A stretch of 64,000 nt of DNA from Pelagibacterales bacterium MED-G40 (GTDB taxonomy: Bacteria > Pseudomonadota > Alphaproteobacteria > Pelagibacterales > Pelagibacteraceae), in assembly GCA_002457515.1 (NCBI GenBank), contig NTJN01000001.1:124001-188000 (forward strand). Reading direction: 5' to 3'. A program made the translations under genes and the position numbers. Within the stretch, counting starts at the first letter, position 1; the number at the start of each line of letters is the position of its first letter. Shown in pieces: positions 33,779-41,989 of the stretch. The notes under the pieces are model-generated. The model was not told the DNA's origin, did not search any database, and worked only from the letters and a program-made list of their open reading frames with translations.

Positions 33779-35129
33779 TTTAACAAATCCAGAAGTGGCA
33801 ATCTTAATGATGGCGATATTTTTATTTACAGTGCTTCTTGGATTCCCTATTGCATTCACATTAATGGCAATGGGAGTTGGTTTTGGTTATTACGCTTACT
33901 TTGACCCTACTCGAATGGAACATTTATTTGATAATAGAATTTTTCAATTATTTGTTCAAAACACATACACTGTAATGGATAACACTGTTTTAACTGCAGT
34001 CCCCTTATTTTTATTTATGGGATATCTTGTAGAGAGAGCAGGGATTGTTTCTCGATTGTTTTTTGCAATTAGATTAGCCTCTCATAAATTACCAGCTTCT
34101 ATGGCTGTAGCAGCACTAATAACCTGTGCACTATTTTCTACAGCGACAGGAATTATTGGTGCGGTTGTTACTTTAATGGGTTTGTTAGCTTGGCCGGCCA
34201 TGATCAAAGCAGGTTATGACAAAAAATTTGCTTCTGGCGTTATATGTTCAGGAGGATGTCTTGGAATATTAATTCCACCAAGCATTATGCTTATTGTCTA
34301 CTCAGTTATTGCTCAGCTTTCACCTTTAAGATTATTTGCTGCCGCAATACTTCCTGGTTTATTACTTGCAGGACTATATATAGGTTATGCAATTACAAGA
34401 GCTTATTTCAATCCATCTATAGCACCTAAACCACCTGAAGAAGAAATACCTCCAAGAGCCGAAATACTGAAAGAGGTTATGGTTTCTTTTCTTCCTCTCT
34501 TCTCACTTATTATTCTGGTACTTGGAACAATTTTAGGAGGTTTAGCAACACCAGCTGAAGCGGCAGGAGTTGGAGCTTTTGGTGCAATTGTTCTATCTTA
34601 TTTTTATAAGACTTTAAAATGGAAAAATTTTAAAGAATCAGTTTTTCTTACCGCTAAGACAACGGCAATGATAATGTGGTTATTCATAGGGTCGTGGACC
34701 TTTTCATCTGTTTTTTCTTATCTAGGAGGTCATGAAGTATTTGAGCATTTCTTTAAATCTATGGATCTTGCCCCTTGGCAATTTTTAGTTATTACTCAGA
34801 TTATAATTTTTTTACTTGGATGGCCATTGGAATGGACTGAAATATTAATTATTTTTGTTCCGATATTTTTACCTTTAGTAGAATTTTTTGGAGTTAATCC
34901 ATATTTCTTCGCGATGTTGATAGCTTTAAATCTACAAACTTCTTTTTTAACTCCACCCATGGCAATGTCTGCGTATTATTTGAAGGGTGTTCAAACGAAA
35001 AATGTAGAACTTATGGAAATCTTTAGAGGCATAATGCCTTTTTTAGCAATAGTAATTTTTGCAATGGTATTAATGTATTTATTCCCAGGCATCGCCCTTT
35101 GGTTACCTGACGTCTTATTTGCAAACTAA
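33768..35129 (+). CDS. TRAP transporter large permease (DctM family)
   Basis: A 453-residue inner-membrane protein with about twelve hydrophobic helices; it forms the Na+-dependent transport channel. Signatures include FLFMGYLVERAGIVSRL (about 82-98), the CSGGCLGILIPPSIMLIVYS stretch (split around residue 165-180) and the C-terminal LNLQTSFLTPPMAMSAYYL. DctM proteins with an extended loop (IAPKPPEEEIPPRAE near 222-236) belong to the larger mannitol/chloroaromatic-type branch. Nine bases before the amidase. Confidence 0.94.
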   Translation: MLFSLTNPEVAILMMAIFLFTVLLGFPIAFTLMAMGVGFGYYAYFDPTRMEHLFDNRIFQLFVQNTYTVMDNTVLTAVPLFLFMGYLVERAGIVSRLFFAIRLASHKLPASMAVAALITCALFSTATGIIGAVVTLMGLLAWPAMIKAGYDKKFASGVICSGGCLGILIPPSIMLIVYSVIAQLSPLRLFAAAILPGLLLAGLYIGYAITRAYFNPSIAPKPPEEEIPPRAEILKEVMVSFLPLFSLIILVLGTILGGLATPAEAAGVGAFGAIVLSYFYKTLKWKNFKESVFLTAKTTAMIMWLFIGSWTFSSVFSYLGGHEVFEHFFKSMDLAPWQFLVITQIIIFLLGWPLEWTEILIIFVPIFLPLVEFFGVNPYFFAMLIALNLQTSFLTPPMAMSAYYLKGVQTKNVELMEIFRGIMPFLAIVIFAMVLMYLFPGIALWLPDVLFAN

Positions 35130-35138
35130 TAACTTATA

Positions 35139-36470
35139 ATGATAGATACAGCCTCTCTAAATGCCAACGAACTGGTTTCCAAGTTAAAATCTGGCGACAT
35201 TTCTTCTGTAGAACTATGTAAAACTTATATAAAAAGAATTGAAGAATTTGATAAAGAAGTTCAAGCCTGGGCCTTTTTAGATAAAAAGATTCTTTTAGAA
35301 AAAGCAGAAGAAGCAGATGAATATAGAAAGTCTGGTAAACCTCTAGGTTCTTTGCACGGGCTTCCAATTGCAATTAAAGATATAATTGGAACATATGACA
35401 TGCCAACAGAGTGCGGAACAGTTTTTAGAAAAAAAATGTCTAGTTCTCAAGATTCTGAAATAGTTAATTTATTAAAGACAGCTGGAGCTATCATTATGGG
35501 AAAAACAGTAACTTGTGAATTAGCTTACATTCATCCTAGTAAAACAAAAAATCCTCATGACTATTCTAGAACACCAGGAGGCTCATCAAGTGGATCTGCT
35601 GCTGTTATAGCTTCTCACATGGCACATTTATCAATCGGATCTCAAACCGGCGGATCAGTAATTAGACCCGCTTCTTACTGCGGAGTTGTGGGGTATAAAC
35701 CATCTTATGGATTAATTTCAAGAAATGGAGTTTTAAAAACTTCAGATAAACTTGATACAGTAGGTGTATTTGGAAAAACCGTAAAGGATGTAGCTCTACT
35801 AGCAAAAACTTTAATAAAAAAGGATTTATATGATCCTGCCACAGTTCATTTTGCTGCTGATGATATGATAAAAATTTGTGAAGAAGGACCAATTTTTGAA
35901 CCAAAGTTTATTTTTTACAAAACTGAAAACTGGAAAAATATTGATAAAGAGTCCCAAAAAGCTTTCGAATTTTTAATTAAAAAATTAAATAAAAATATTG
36001 AGGTTTTTGATACACCCTCATATTTTAAAAAAATTCCAAAATATCATCAAATCATTCATGAAACGGATTTAGCTAATAATTTTCAAGTTTATTATAAAAA
36101 AGACAAGAACAAACTTTCAAAAGAAATGAGAGATGCGATTGAAAGAGGAATGAAATACTCAGCAAAAGATTATACAGATGCAATTGATTTCATGAAGCAA
36201 AGTTACGAGTCTTACAAAGAAGTTTTTGAGGATTATCATGGCATTATAACACCTTCCTCAAGCGGAGTAGCAGATAAAGGTTTAAAATCTACTGGAAGTG
36301 CTGACTTTCAAAAAACTTGGACATATTTAGGATTACCAACTATTTCACTCCCTTTACTAACTGGGGAAAATAACTTACCATTAGGAGTTCAGTTAGTTGG
36401 AAATAAACTTGATGATTTAAGGTTTTTAGGTACTGCTAACTGGCTGGAGAAAAACTGTAAAGATGAATAA
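35139..36470 (+). CDS. Amidase (amidase signature family)
   Basis: A 443-residue Ser-Ser-Lys hydrolase. Lys80 (GLPIAIKDI), the cis-Ser in TPGGSSSGSAA (about 151) and nucleophile Ser173 in GSQTGGSVIRPAS are present. The family includes GatA, but no gatB/gatC neighbours occur, so this is a stand-alone amidase hydrolysing some small amide. Its position nine bases after the TRAP permease suggests the transported compound may be, or may yield, its substrate. Confidence 0.88.
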   Translation: MIDTASLNANELVSKLKSGDISSVELCKTYIKRIEEFDKEVQAWAFLDKKILLEKAEEADEYRKSGKPLGSLHGLPIAIKDIIGTYDMPTECGTVFRKKMSSSQDSEIVNLLKTAGAIIMGKTVTCELAYIHPSKTKNPHDYSRTPGGSSSGSAAVIASHMAHLSIGSQTGGSVIRPASYCGVVGYKPSYGLISRNGVLKTSDKLDTVGVFGKTVKDVALLAKTLIKKDLYDPATVHFAADDMIKICEEGPIFEPKFIFYKTENWKNIDKESQKAFEFLIKKLNKNIEVFDTPSYFKKIPKYHQIIHETDLANNFQVYYKKDKNKLSKEMRDAIERGMKYSAKDYTDAIDFMKQSYESYKEVFEDYHGIITPSSSGVADKGLKSTGSADFQKTWTYLGLPTISLPLLTGENNLPLGVQLVGNKLDDLRFLGTANWLEKNCKDE

Positions 36471-36639
36471 GATAACTTCTATAATTGGATGTGCTTTCTG
36501 TATTGCTTTTCTGATTGGTTTAGCAACAACATTAACCAGGTCAATGATGATAGGTTTTTTAGATGTTTTGCCAGTTTACATTTTAATGGGCTTGGTAATT
36601 TTTATGATGATTTATGAGGCCTTCATCCAAAAAAAGTAA
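36463..36639 (+). CDS. Small two-helix membrane protein, unrecognised
   Basis: A 58-residue hydrophobic protein (ATG 36463): helix one about 5-24 (IIGCAFCIAFLIGLATTL) and helix two about 36-52, separated by a short loop with RSMM and LDVLP, ending in FIQKK. It overlaps the amidase end by 8 bases and the DMT transporter start by 26 bases. Overlap on both sides suggests a coupled operon. No family recognised; a short ORF this hydrophobic in a gap otherwise lacking any gene is likely real. Confidence 0.55.
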   Translation: MNKITSIIGCAFCIAFLIGLATTLTRSMMIGFLDVLPVYILMGLVIFMMIYEAFIQKK

Positions 36640-37516
36640 AAATCTTTTTTTTCCTTACTTTTTATTATTTTTACAACCTGTATTTATGGCAAGCAATCTA
36701 ATTGTAGCTAGAGGTGGAGTAGAATTTGTTCCTCCAATTTCTTTAGCTTTTTGGAGGTGGACAACAGTTTTTGCTTTACTCATACCTTTTTTTTATAAGC
36801 CCATATTAATAAAAATTAAAAGCTTTAAAAAAGAATTTTTTAAACTTTTTTTTCTGGGAACTACTGGGTGTGGAATATGTGGAGCATTTCCTTTCATTGC
36901 CGGCCAAACGACGACTGTTGTAAATATGGCTGTGATTTATACTTCTTCGCCAATATTTATAATTTTGTTATCAAGTTTTATTTATAAGGAAAAAATAAAT
37001 TTAATACAAATTTTAGGATTAATACTGTGTTTATTTGGAGTTTTTTCAATTATTTCTAAAGGAGATATTTCAATTTTATCAAGTCTACAATTTACAGTTG
37101 GAGATATTTGGATGTTGGGAGCTGCAATTAGCTGGGCCCTTTATTCTATTTATTTGCTTAATTGGAAATCAAAATTTGATTTGTTGACTAGATTTGTTTT
37201 AATTGCAATGTTTGGATCGATATCACTATTTCCTTTTTATTTGCTAGAGGAATTTCAAAGACAAAGCACAAACTTTGATTTTAATTTTCTTTTTTGGGTA
37301 ATCTTTGCAGCAATTTTTCCCGCAATAATTGCTTTTACACTTTATGCCAAAGTTCAAAAATATTTAGGTGCGTCAATTACTGGTTTTACATTATATTTAT
37401 TTACAGTTTATGGTGCTTTTTATGGTCTAATATTTTTTGGCGAAACTTTAGAATATTATCATTTAATAGGAGCCTTTTTGGTTTTTATAGGAATCTATCT
37501 TGCAAAAAAAAATTAA
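36614..37516 (+). CDS. EamA/DMT family transporter
   Basis: A 300-residue inner-membrane protein with about ten helices in two EamA repeats (10-140 and 160-298). First repeat shows FMASNLIVARG and the AFWRWTTVFALLIPF segment; second shows LGAAISWALYSIYLLNW and the C-terminal GAFYGLIFFGETLEYYHLIGAFLVFIGIYL (split). These are drug/metabolite exporters of broad type; substrate unknown. Start ATG 36614 lies inside the preceding small gene. Confidence 0.9.
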   Translation: MRPSSKKSKNLFFPYFLLFLQPVFMASNLIVARGGVEFVPPISLAFWRWTTVFALLIPFFYKPILIKIKSFKKEFFKLFFLGTTGCGICGAFPFIAGQTTTVVNMAVIYTSSPIFIILLSSFIYKEKINLIQILGLILCLFGVFSIISKGDISILSSLQFTVGDIWMLGAAISWALYSIYLLNWKSKFDLLTRFVLIAMFGSISLFPFYLLEEFQRQSTNFDFNFLFWVIFAAIFPAIIAFTLYAKVQKYLGASITGFTLYLFTVYGAFYGLIFFGETLEYYHLIGAFLVFIGIYLAKKN

Positions 37517-37520
37517 ATAT

Positions 37521-38312
37521 ATGTTTACCTTTTTTACGGCAATAATAATAATTTATTTGCTGATAATAGTTTTTATGTACTTTAATCAACGTAACTTGCT
37601 TTACAGTCCTTCTGAAAACAATTACGCCAATGACTCTGTTGAATTTACTTTTGAAGAAGTAAGTATACCGACACCTACAGGTATTAGTATTAAGGGATGG
37701 TTACATAAAAAAGATTTGAAACAAAAAAAAACACTTGTTTTTTTTCATGGAAACGCTGGTGACTTATCTAACAGAGTACACAAACTTAATTTAATTAAAA
37801 ATTTTGACATAAACTTTTTAATAGTGGCTTATAGAGGTTTTAGTGGGAATGAAGGCAAGCCAACGGAAAAAGGATTATACGAAGACGCGAAAAGTACTTT
37901 AAATTGGTTATCAAAAAACAAAATTACCGATGATAAAATTATTATCTACGGCGAGTCCCTAGGCACTGGTGTTTCAGTAGAAGTTACACAAAATAAGAAA
38001 TATGCTGGTCTTATTTTAGAGTCACCATTCACCTCAATAGTAGATGCCGCAAAATTTTATTACCCTTATTTACCTGTATCGTTTATCCTCAAAGATAAAT
38101 ACGAAAGCTTAAAAAAATTAAAAAATATAAAGATTCCTATTTTAGTAATGCATGGAAAAAAAGACAGAATCGTTCCATTTAAAATGGGAAAAAGAGTTTT
38201 TGAAAGAGCCAATGAGCCTAAATATTCATATTTTCCAGAAGAAGATGATCATATGATGGAATATAATGAAAATCTTTTAAGAGTTTTAAATAAATTTTTA
38301 AATTCAATTTAA
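37521..38312 (+). CDS. Membrane-anchored alpha/beta hydrolase
   Basis: 263 residues from ATG 37521 (a TTG at 37500 would overlap the DMT gene). An N-terminal anchor (about 3-21) is followed by a Bem46/YfhR-like alpha/beta hydrolase: oxyanion segment FFHGNAGD (74-81), nucleophile Ser146 in GESLGTG, Asp215 in HGKKDRIVP and His243 in DDHMM. Likely esterase or thioesterase with the active site in the periplasm or at the membrane; substrate unknown. Converges with ftsY, overlapping by four bases. Confidence 0.88.
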   Translation: MFTFFTAIIIIYLLIIVFMYFNQRNLLYSPSENNYANDSVEFTFEEVSIPTPTGISIKGWLHKKDLKQKKTLVFFHGNAGDLSNRVHKLNLIKNFDINFLIVAYRGFSGNEGKPTEKGLYEDAKSTLNWLSKNKITDDKIIIYGESLGTGVSVEVTQNKKYAGLILESPFTSIVDAAKFYYPYLPVSFILKDKYESLKKLKNIKIPILVMHGKKDRIVPFKMGKRVFERANEPKYSYFPEEDDHMMEYNENLLRVLNKFLNSI

Positions 38313-39184
38313 TTTTCTAACATTAATTTTGTAAATTCTTTTGCATTAAATGGACGCAAATCGCTTTCTTTCTCCCCAACCCCTACTGCAATTATAGGTA
38401 AATTAAACTTTTTACAAATAGATAAAATTATACCGGCCCTTGCTTCACTATCCAATTTTGTGATTATTAAACTTGTTATGTTAGATGCTTTCTTAAATTC
38501 ACTTACTTGATTTATAGCGTTTTGGCCTGTTGTAGCATCTAAAACTAAAATAGTTTCATGAGGGTAGTCAGAATTTATTTTTTGTAAAACTTTAAATATT
38601 TTTTTATACTCATCCATTAAATTTTTTTTATTTTGAAGTCTTCCTGCGGTGTCAATTAAAGCTAAATCTAATTTTTTTTCTTCAGCGAACTTTACTGTTT
38701 TATAAGCAACAGATGCAGAATCAGATCCTAAATCTGATTTAATAAAATCAACGTTAATTTTTTTTGACCAGACTTCAAGCTGCTCAATAGCGGCTGCCCT
38801 AAAAGTATCAGCTGCACCAAAAACAATTTTTTTTCCCTCATCTTTATATAACCTACCTAACTTGCCGATTGTAGTCGTTTTACCAACACCATTTACCCCA
38901 GCCACAACTACAACTGTAGGAGAATTTTTTTGAATCTTCTTAAGACTTTTTTCATATGGTTGAAGTATTTTTGAAATTTGATTACCTAGAAAATTAAATA
39001 TTTCTTTTTCATCTTTTATCTCCTTGCCAATCTTTTCTTTTTTAAACTCATCTTTTAATTGTGCAGCCATCACTGGCCCAACATCTGACTCAATAAGAAG
39101 TTCTTCAAATTTATCAAGTAAGTTTTCATCTATCTTTTTTTTACTTAATAAATTGGTAAATTTAAAATTTTCAAAAAACTTCAT
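38309..39184 (-). CDS. ftsY: Signal recognition particle receptor FtsY
   Basis: A 291-residue SRP GTPase docking ribosome-SRP complexes at the inner membrane. P-loop GVNGVGKTT (96-104), DTAGRLQ (about 186-192) and TKLD near 250 are visible. It has NG domains only, without the long acidic N-terminal A domain of E. coli FtsY, which is common in streamlined bacteria. Overlaps dapF by four bases; miaB-like mtaB, often between them, is absent here. Confidence 0.95.
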   Translation of the reverse strand: MKFFENFKFTNLLSKKKIDENLLDKFEELLIESDVGPVMAAQLKDEFKKEKIGKEIKDEKEIFNFLGNQISKILQPYEKSLKKIQKNSPTVVVVAGVNGVGKTTTIGKLGRLYKDEGKKIVFGAADTFRAAAIEQLEVWSKKINVDFIKSDLGSDSASVAYKTVKFAEEKKLDLALIDTAGRLQNKKNLMDEYKKIFKVLQKINSDYPHETILVLDATTGQNAINQVSEFKKASNITSLIITKLDSEARAGIILSICKKFNLPIIAVGVGEKESDLRPFNAKEFTKLMLEN

Positions 39185-40002
39185 GATATTTCAAAGTCAA
39201 TCTTTTTAACTTCAGAGACAGGACCAGTCATAAATATATTATCTGTTTTATCTATTTTTATATTTAAAAAACCTTCTTTAAATTTTATATCTACTTCATC
39301 ATTAACTAATCTACTTTTAAACGCAGCAACAGCTGTTGCACAAGCTGCAGTTCCACATGCTTTAGTAAGTCCAGCACCTCTTTCCCATACATTAACAGTT
39401 ATGTTTTTTTCATCTACAACTTGAGCAAATGTTACATTAGTTTTTTCTGGAAATAGAGCATGGTTTTCGATTTTAGGACCTATCGTATTTAGGTTATGTT
39501 CAAAACAATTTTTTACGAAAAAAATTATATGTGGATTTCCAACGTTCACACAAAATCCACCAGCAAATGTTTTGTTATCAATCATGATAGTTATATCGGC
39601 AGGATTTATTTTTTTTGATAAGGGAATATCCTCAAAACTTAACAGAGGTTTTCCTATTTCAAGTTCTACTAGAAAATCACCTACTATTTTTGCGTTAAGC
39701 AGCCGGTTATCAGTTTTTAATTTTACCTCTTTAGTGTTTAGTTTTTTACCTAAAAGGTAAGCCACGCATCTAGATCCGTTTCCACATGCACTTATCTCAC
39801 CTCCATCAGAGTTAAAAATTGTTATTGGAAAAGAATTTCCTTTTTCTTTTTCTATAAAGATTATTTGGTCAAAACCAATATTAGTTCTATTCCCCAATTC
39901 AATAATTTTTTCTTTTGTCAAATTAATAGAATTTTTTCTTCTATCAATAATGACAAAATCATTACCTAAGCCATCCATTTTGTAAGCGTTAATTATTGCC
40001 AT
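39181..40002 (-). CDS. dapF: Diaminopimelate epimerase
   Basis: Interconverts LL- and meso-diaminopimelate for lysine and peptidoglycan. Catalytic Cys73 in SACGNGSRC and Cys216 in TKACGTAACA are both present, with the substrate loop FNSDGGE (63-69). Length 273 is normal. Start ATG 40002 is divergent from ffh across 160 bases holding candidate RNA hairpins. Confidence 0.96.
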   Translation of the reverse strand: MAIINAYKMDGLGNDFVIIDRRKNSINLTKEKIIELGNRTNIGFDQIIFIEKEKGNSFPITIFNSDGGEISACGNGSRCVAYLLGKKLNTKEVKLKTDNRLLNAKIVGDFLVELEIGKPLLSFEDIPLSKKINPADITIMIDNKTFAGGFCVNVGNPHIIFFVKNCFEHNLNTIGPKIENHALFPEKTNVTFAQVVDEKNITVNVWERGAGLTKACGTAACATAVAAFKSRLVNDEVDIKFKEGFLNIKIDKTDNIFMTGPVSEVKKIDFEIS

Positions 40003-40063
40003 TAATGATTAGTATAATTATTCATTGACTTTTAAAACCCTTAATTGTAGCTTCTCGTCACTT

Positions 40064-40143
40064 CCGCAAATAGTAAATTTTGCGGTGCCTTTAGAAATAA
40101 AGGGATCGACACTAGTCAGCGAGGGTTCGCCCACTAGTGCGAT
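40064..40143 (+). ncRNA. Candidate structured RNA / ffh leader: three consecutive hairpins
   Basis: In the 160-base gap between dapF and ffh: hairpin 1 pairs CCGCAAA (40064-40070) with TTTGCGG (40079-40085); hairpin 2 is CCTTTA-GAAA-TAAAGG (40088-40103), a perfect stem closed by a GNRA-type loop; hairpin 3 is ATCG-a-CACTAGT ... ACTAGTG-CGAT (40105-40143), 11 pairs with one bulged A, plus an inner GGG-TTCG-CCC. Spacing is tight and GC is well above background. It ends 19 bases before the ffh start, so it may be an ffh leader or a separate small RNA. It does not show the SRP RNA core motif. The GAAA loop favours the plus strand. Confidence 0.6.
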
Positions 40144-40162
40144 AGTTGTTGGGTAATTATAA

Positions 40163-41515
40163 ATGTTTGAAAATTTAACTAATAAATTAGAAAATATATT
40201 TTCTAACCTTAAAAAAGCGCCTTCATTAAATGAAGAACAAGTAGACTCTGGCCTTAAAGAAATTAGACAGGCATTACTTGAAGCTGATGTTTCTCTTCCA
40301 TTCGCAAAAGATTTTATTCAGAATATTAAACCAAAAGCTATTGGACAAGAAATAATTAGATCAACATCTCCAGGACAGATGATTGTAAAAATTGTTAACG
40401 ACGAGTTAATAAAAGTCTTAGGAGTAAAAAATCAAGAATTAAATTTTAACGCTGTTCCGCCAGTATCTTTACTTTTGGTAGGTTTACAAGGTTCTGGAAA
40501 AACTACAACAGCAACAAAATTAGCCAAACATATTGAAAAGAAATTCAAAAAAAAAACAATGCTAGTTAGTTTGGACGTTTATAGACCTGCAGCTCAAGAA
40601 CAACTTAAAATTTTGGCTGAAAAAAATAACATTGTAAATCTTCCAATTGTAGAAAAGCAATTACCTTTAGATATTACAAAAAGAGCACTTGGGGCAGCGA
40701 ATCTTAATGGTTCTGACGTTATAATTTTTGATACAGCAGGAAGAACACAAATTGATCTTAATATGATGACTGAAATAAAACAGATCAAGGAATTAACAAA
40801 ACCTACCGAGACAATATTAGTTGCTGACTCACTTACAGGTCAAATTGCAGTTAATATAGCAAAAGAATTTGACTCAGCTGTAGATATTTCTGGAATAATT
40901 TTAACCAGAGTTGATGGAGACGGAAGAGGCGGGGCTGCTTTGAGCATGAAAGGTGTTACAGGCAAACCCATAAAATATATAGGTGTTGGTGAAAAAGTAG
41001 AAGACCTTGAAGCGTTTCATCCTGACCGAATAGCGAATAGAATTTTAGGTATGGGAGACATTGTTTCTCTTGTAGAAAAAGCATCTCAGGATTTAGATGA
41101 GGAAAAAATTAAAAAAACAGAAGACGAACTAAAACAAGGGGCTTTCACAATGAATTCCTATCTTGATCAACTTAGACAAATGAAAAAAATGGGTGGCATG
41201 GAAGGAGTCATGTCAATGATGCCTGGCGTTAGTAAAGTTAAAGAACAAATGAAAAATTCATCAATAGATGAAGATTTTTTAACTGCTAACGAGGCAATTA
41301 TTCTCTCCATGACCAAAAAAGAAAGAGAGAACCCAAAAATTATTAGCGGTTCTCGAAGGAAGAGGATTTCCGAAGGCGCAGGAGTTGATGTTTCTAAAAT
41401 AAATAAATTATTAAAACAATTTAAAATGATGTCAGACATGATGAAAAAAGTGTCAAAAGGTAAAAAAATTCCATCAGGAGCAATACCTGATGAAATATTA
41501 AATCAACTCAAATGA
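40163..41515 (+). CDS. ffh: Signal recognition particle protein Ffh
   Basis: A 450-residue SRP GTPase binding signal peptides and SRP RNA. P-loop GLQGSGKTT (107-115), DTAGRTQID (about 192-200) and TRVDGDGRGGAALS are in the NG domain; the methionine-rich M domain follows from about 300 (MKKMGGMEGVMSMMPG) with the SRRKRISEGAGV RNA-binding stretch. Heads the run ffh-rpsP-trmD-rplS; ten bases to rpsP. Confidence 0.97.
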   Translation: MFENLTNKLENIFSNLKKAPSLNEEQVDSGLKEIRQALLEADVSLPFAKDFIQNIKPKAIGQEIIRSTSPGQMIVKIVNDELIKVLGVKNQELNFNAVPPVSLLLVGLQGSGKTTTATKLAKHIEKKFKKKTMLVSLDVYRPAAQEQLKILAEKNNIVNLPIVEKQLPLDITKRALGAANLNGSDVIIFDTAGRTQIDLNMMTEIKQIKELTKPTETILVADSLTGQIAVNIAKEFDSAVDISGIILTRVDGDGRGGAALSMKGVTGKPIKYIGVGEKVEDLEAFHPDRIANRILGMGDIVSLVEKASQDLDEEKIKKTEDELKQGAFTMNSYLDQLRQMKKMGGMEGVMSMMPGVSKVKEQMKNSSIDEDFLTANEAIILSMTKKERENPKIISGSRRKRISEGAGVDVSKINKLLKQFKMMSDMMKKVSKGKKIPSGAIPDEILNQLK

Positions 41516-41525
41516 AAGGAAAAAA

Positions 41526-41987
41526 ATGTTAAAAATTAGATTGTCTATGGGCGGTGTTAGAAAAAGGCCTATCTATAAAATTGTAGTTGCGGACAGCAGG
41601 TTTCCAAGAGACGGAAGATTTGTTGAAAAATTAGGATCATTCAATCCTCTTTTACCAAAAGAAAAGAAAGAAAGAATTAAGATTGAAACTGAAAGAGTAA
41701 AATACTGGATTAGCAAAGGTGCAAAACCAACTTTGAGAGTTTCAAGAATTTTAGGTGAAGCGCAAATATTTCCTATGCCTAAGCCCGGAAATAATCCTCT
41801 TAAAGCTGTTCCTAAAAAAGACAGAAAAAAAGAAGATAGTAAAGAAGAACCTAAAAAAGAAGCTCCGAAACAGGAAGCTAAGAAAGAAGAACCTAAAAAA
41901 GAAGCTCCGAAACAGGAAGCTAAGAAAGAAGAACCTAAAAAAGAAGCTCCGAAACAGGAAGCTAAGAAAAATGAGGAGAAAAAATAA
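41526..41987 (+). CDS. rpsP: 30S ribosomal protein S16 with repetitive C-terminal tail
   Basis: The first about 90 residues are a normal S16 (IRLSMGGVRKRPIYKIVVAD, GRFVEKLGSFNP), binding 16S rRNA during early 30S assembly. S16 is usually 80-90 residues; this one is 153, with a Lys/Glu/Pro/Ala tail containing three perfect 14-residue repeats (EEPKKEAPKQEAKK). Preceded by a good ribosome-binding site (AAAGGA). The next gene is trmD only two bases away; rimM, usually between them, is missing. Confidence 0.97.
   Translation: MLKIRLSMGGVRKRPIYKIVVADSRFPRDGRFVEKLGSFNPLLPKEKKERIKIETERVKYWISKGAKPTLRVSRILGEAQIFPMPKPGNNPLKAVPKKDRKKEDSKEEPKKEAPKQEAKKEEPKKEAPKQEAKKEEPKKEAPKQEAKKNEEKK
41844..41969 (+). 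repeat. Three perfect tandem 42-bp repeats in rpsP
   Basis: Units at 41844-41885, 41886-41927 and 41928-41969 are identical base for base. Each is 14 codons, so copy-number change keeps the frame. Identity at synonymous sites implies recent duplication or active slippage/recombination. Confidence 0.95.
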
Positions 41988-41989
41988 TA

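Noticed and set aside
36120-36470. Amidase read as glutamyl-tRNA amidotransferase subunit GatA
   Set aside because: No gatB or gatC nearby and the C-terminal part differs; a stand-alone amidase is the safer call.
40120-40135. GGGTTCGCCC resembling a tRNA T-arm
   Set aside because: No acceptor, D or anticodon arms fit around it, and it is the apical part of a longer bulged stem.
40003-40162. SRP (4.5S) RNA gene near ffh
   Set aside because: The conserved asymmetric-loop and GGAA-loop core of SRP RNA is not present; the stems have a different shape.
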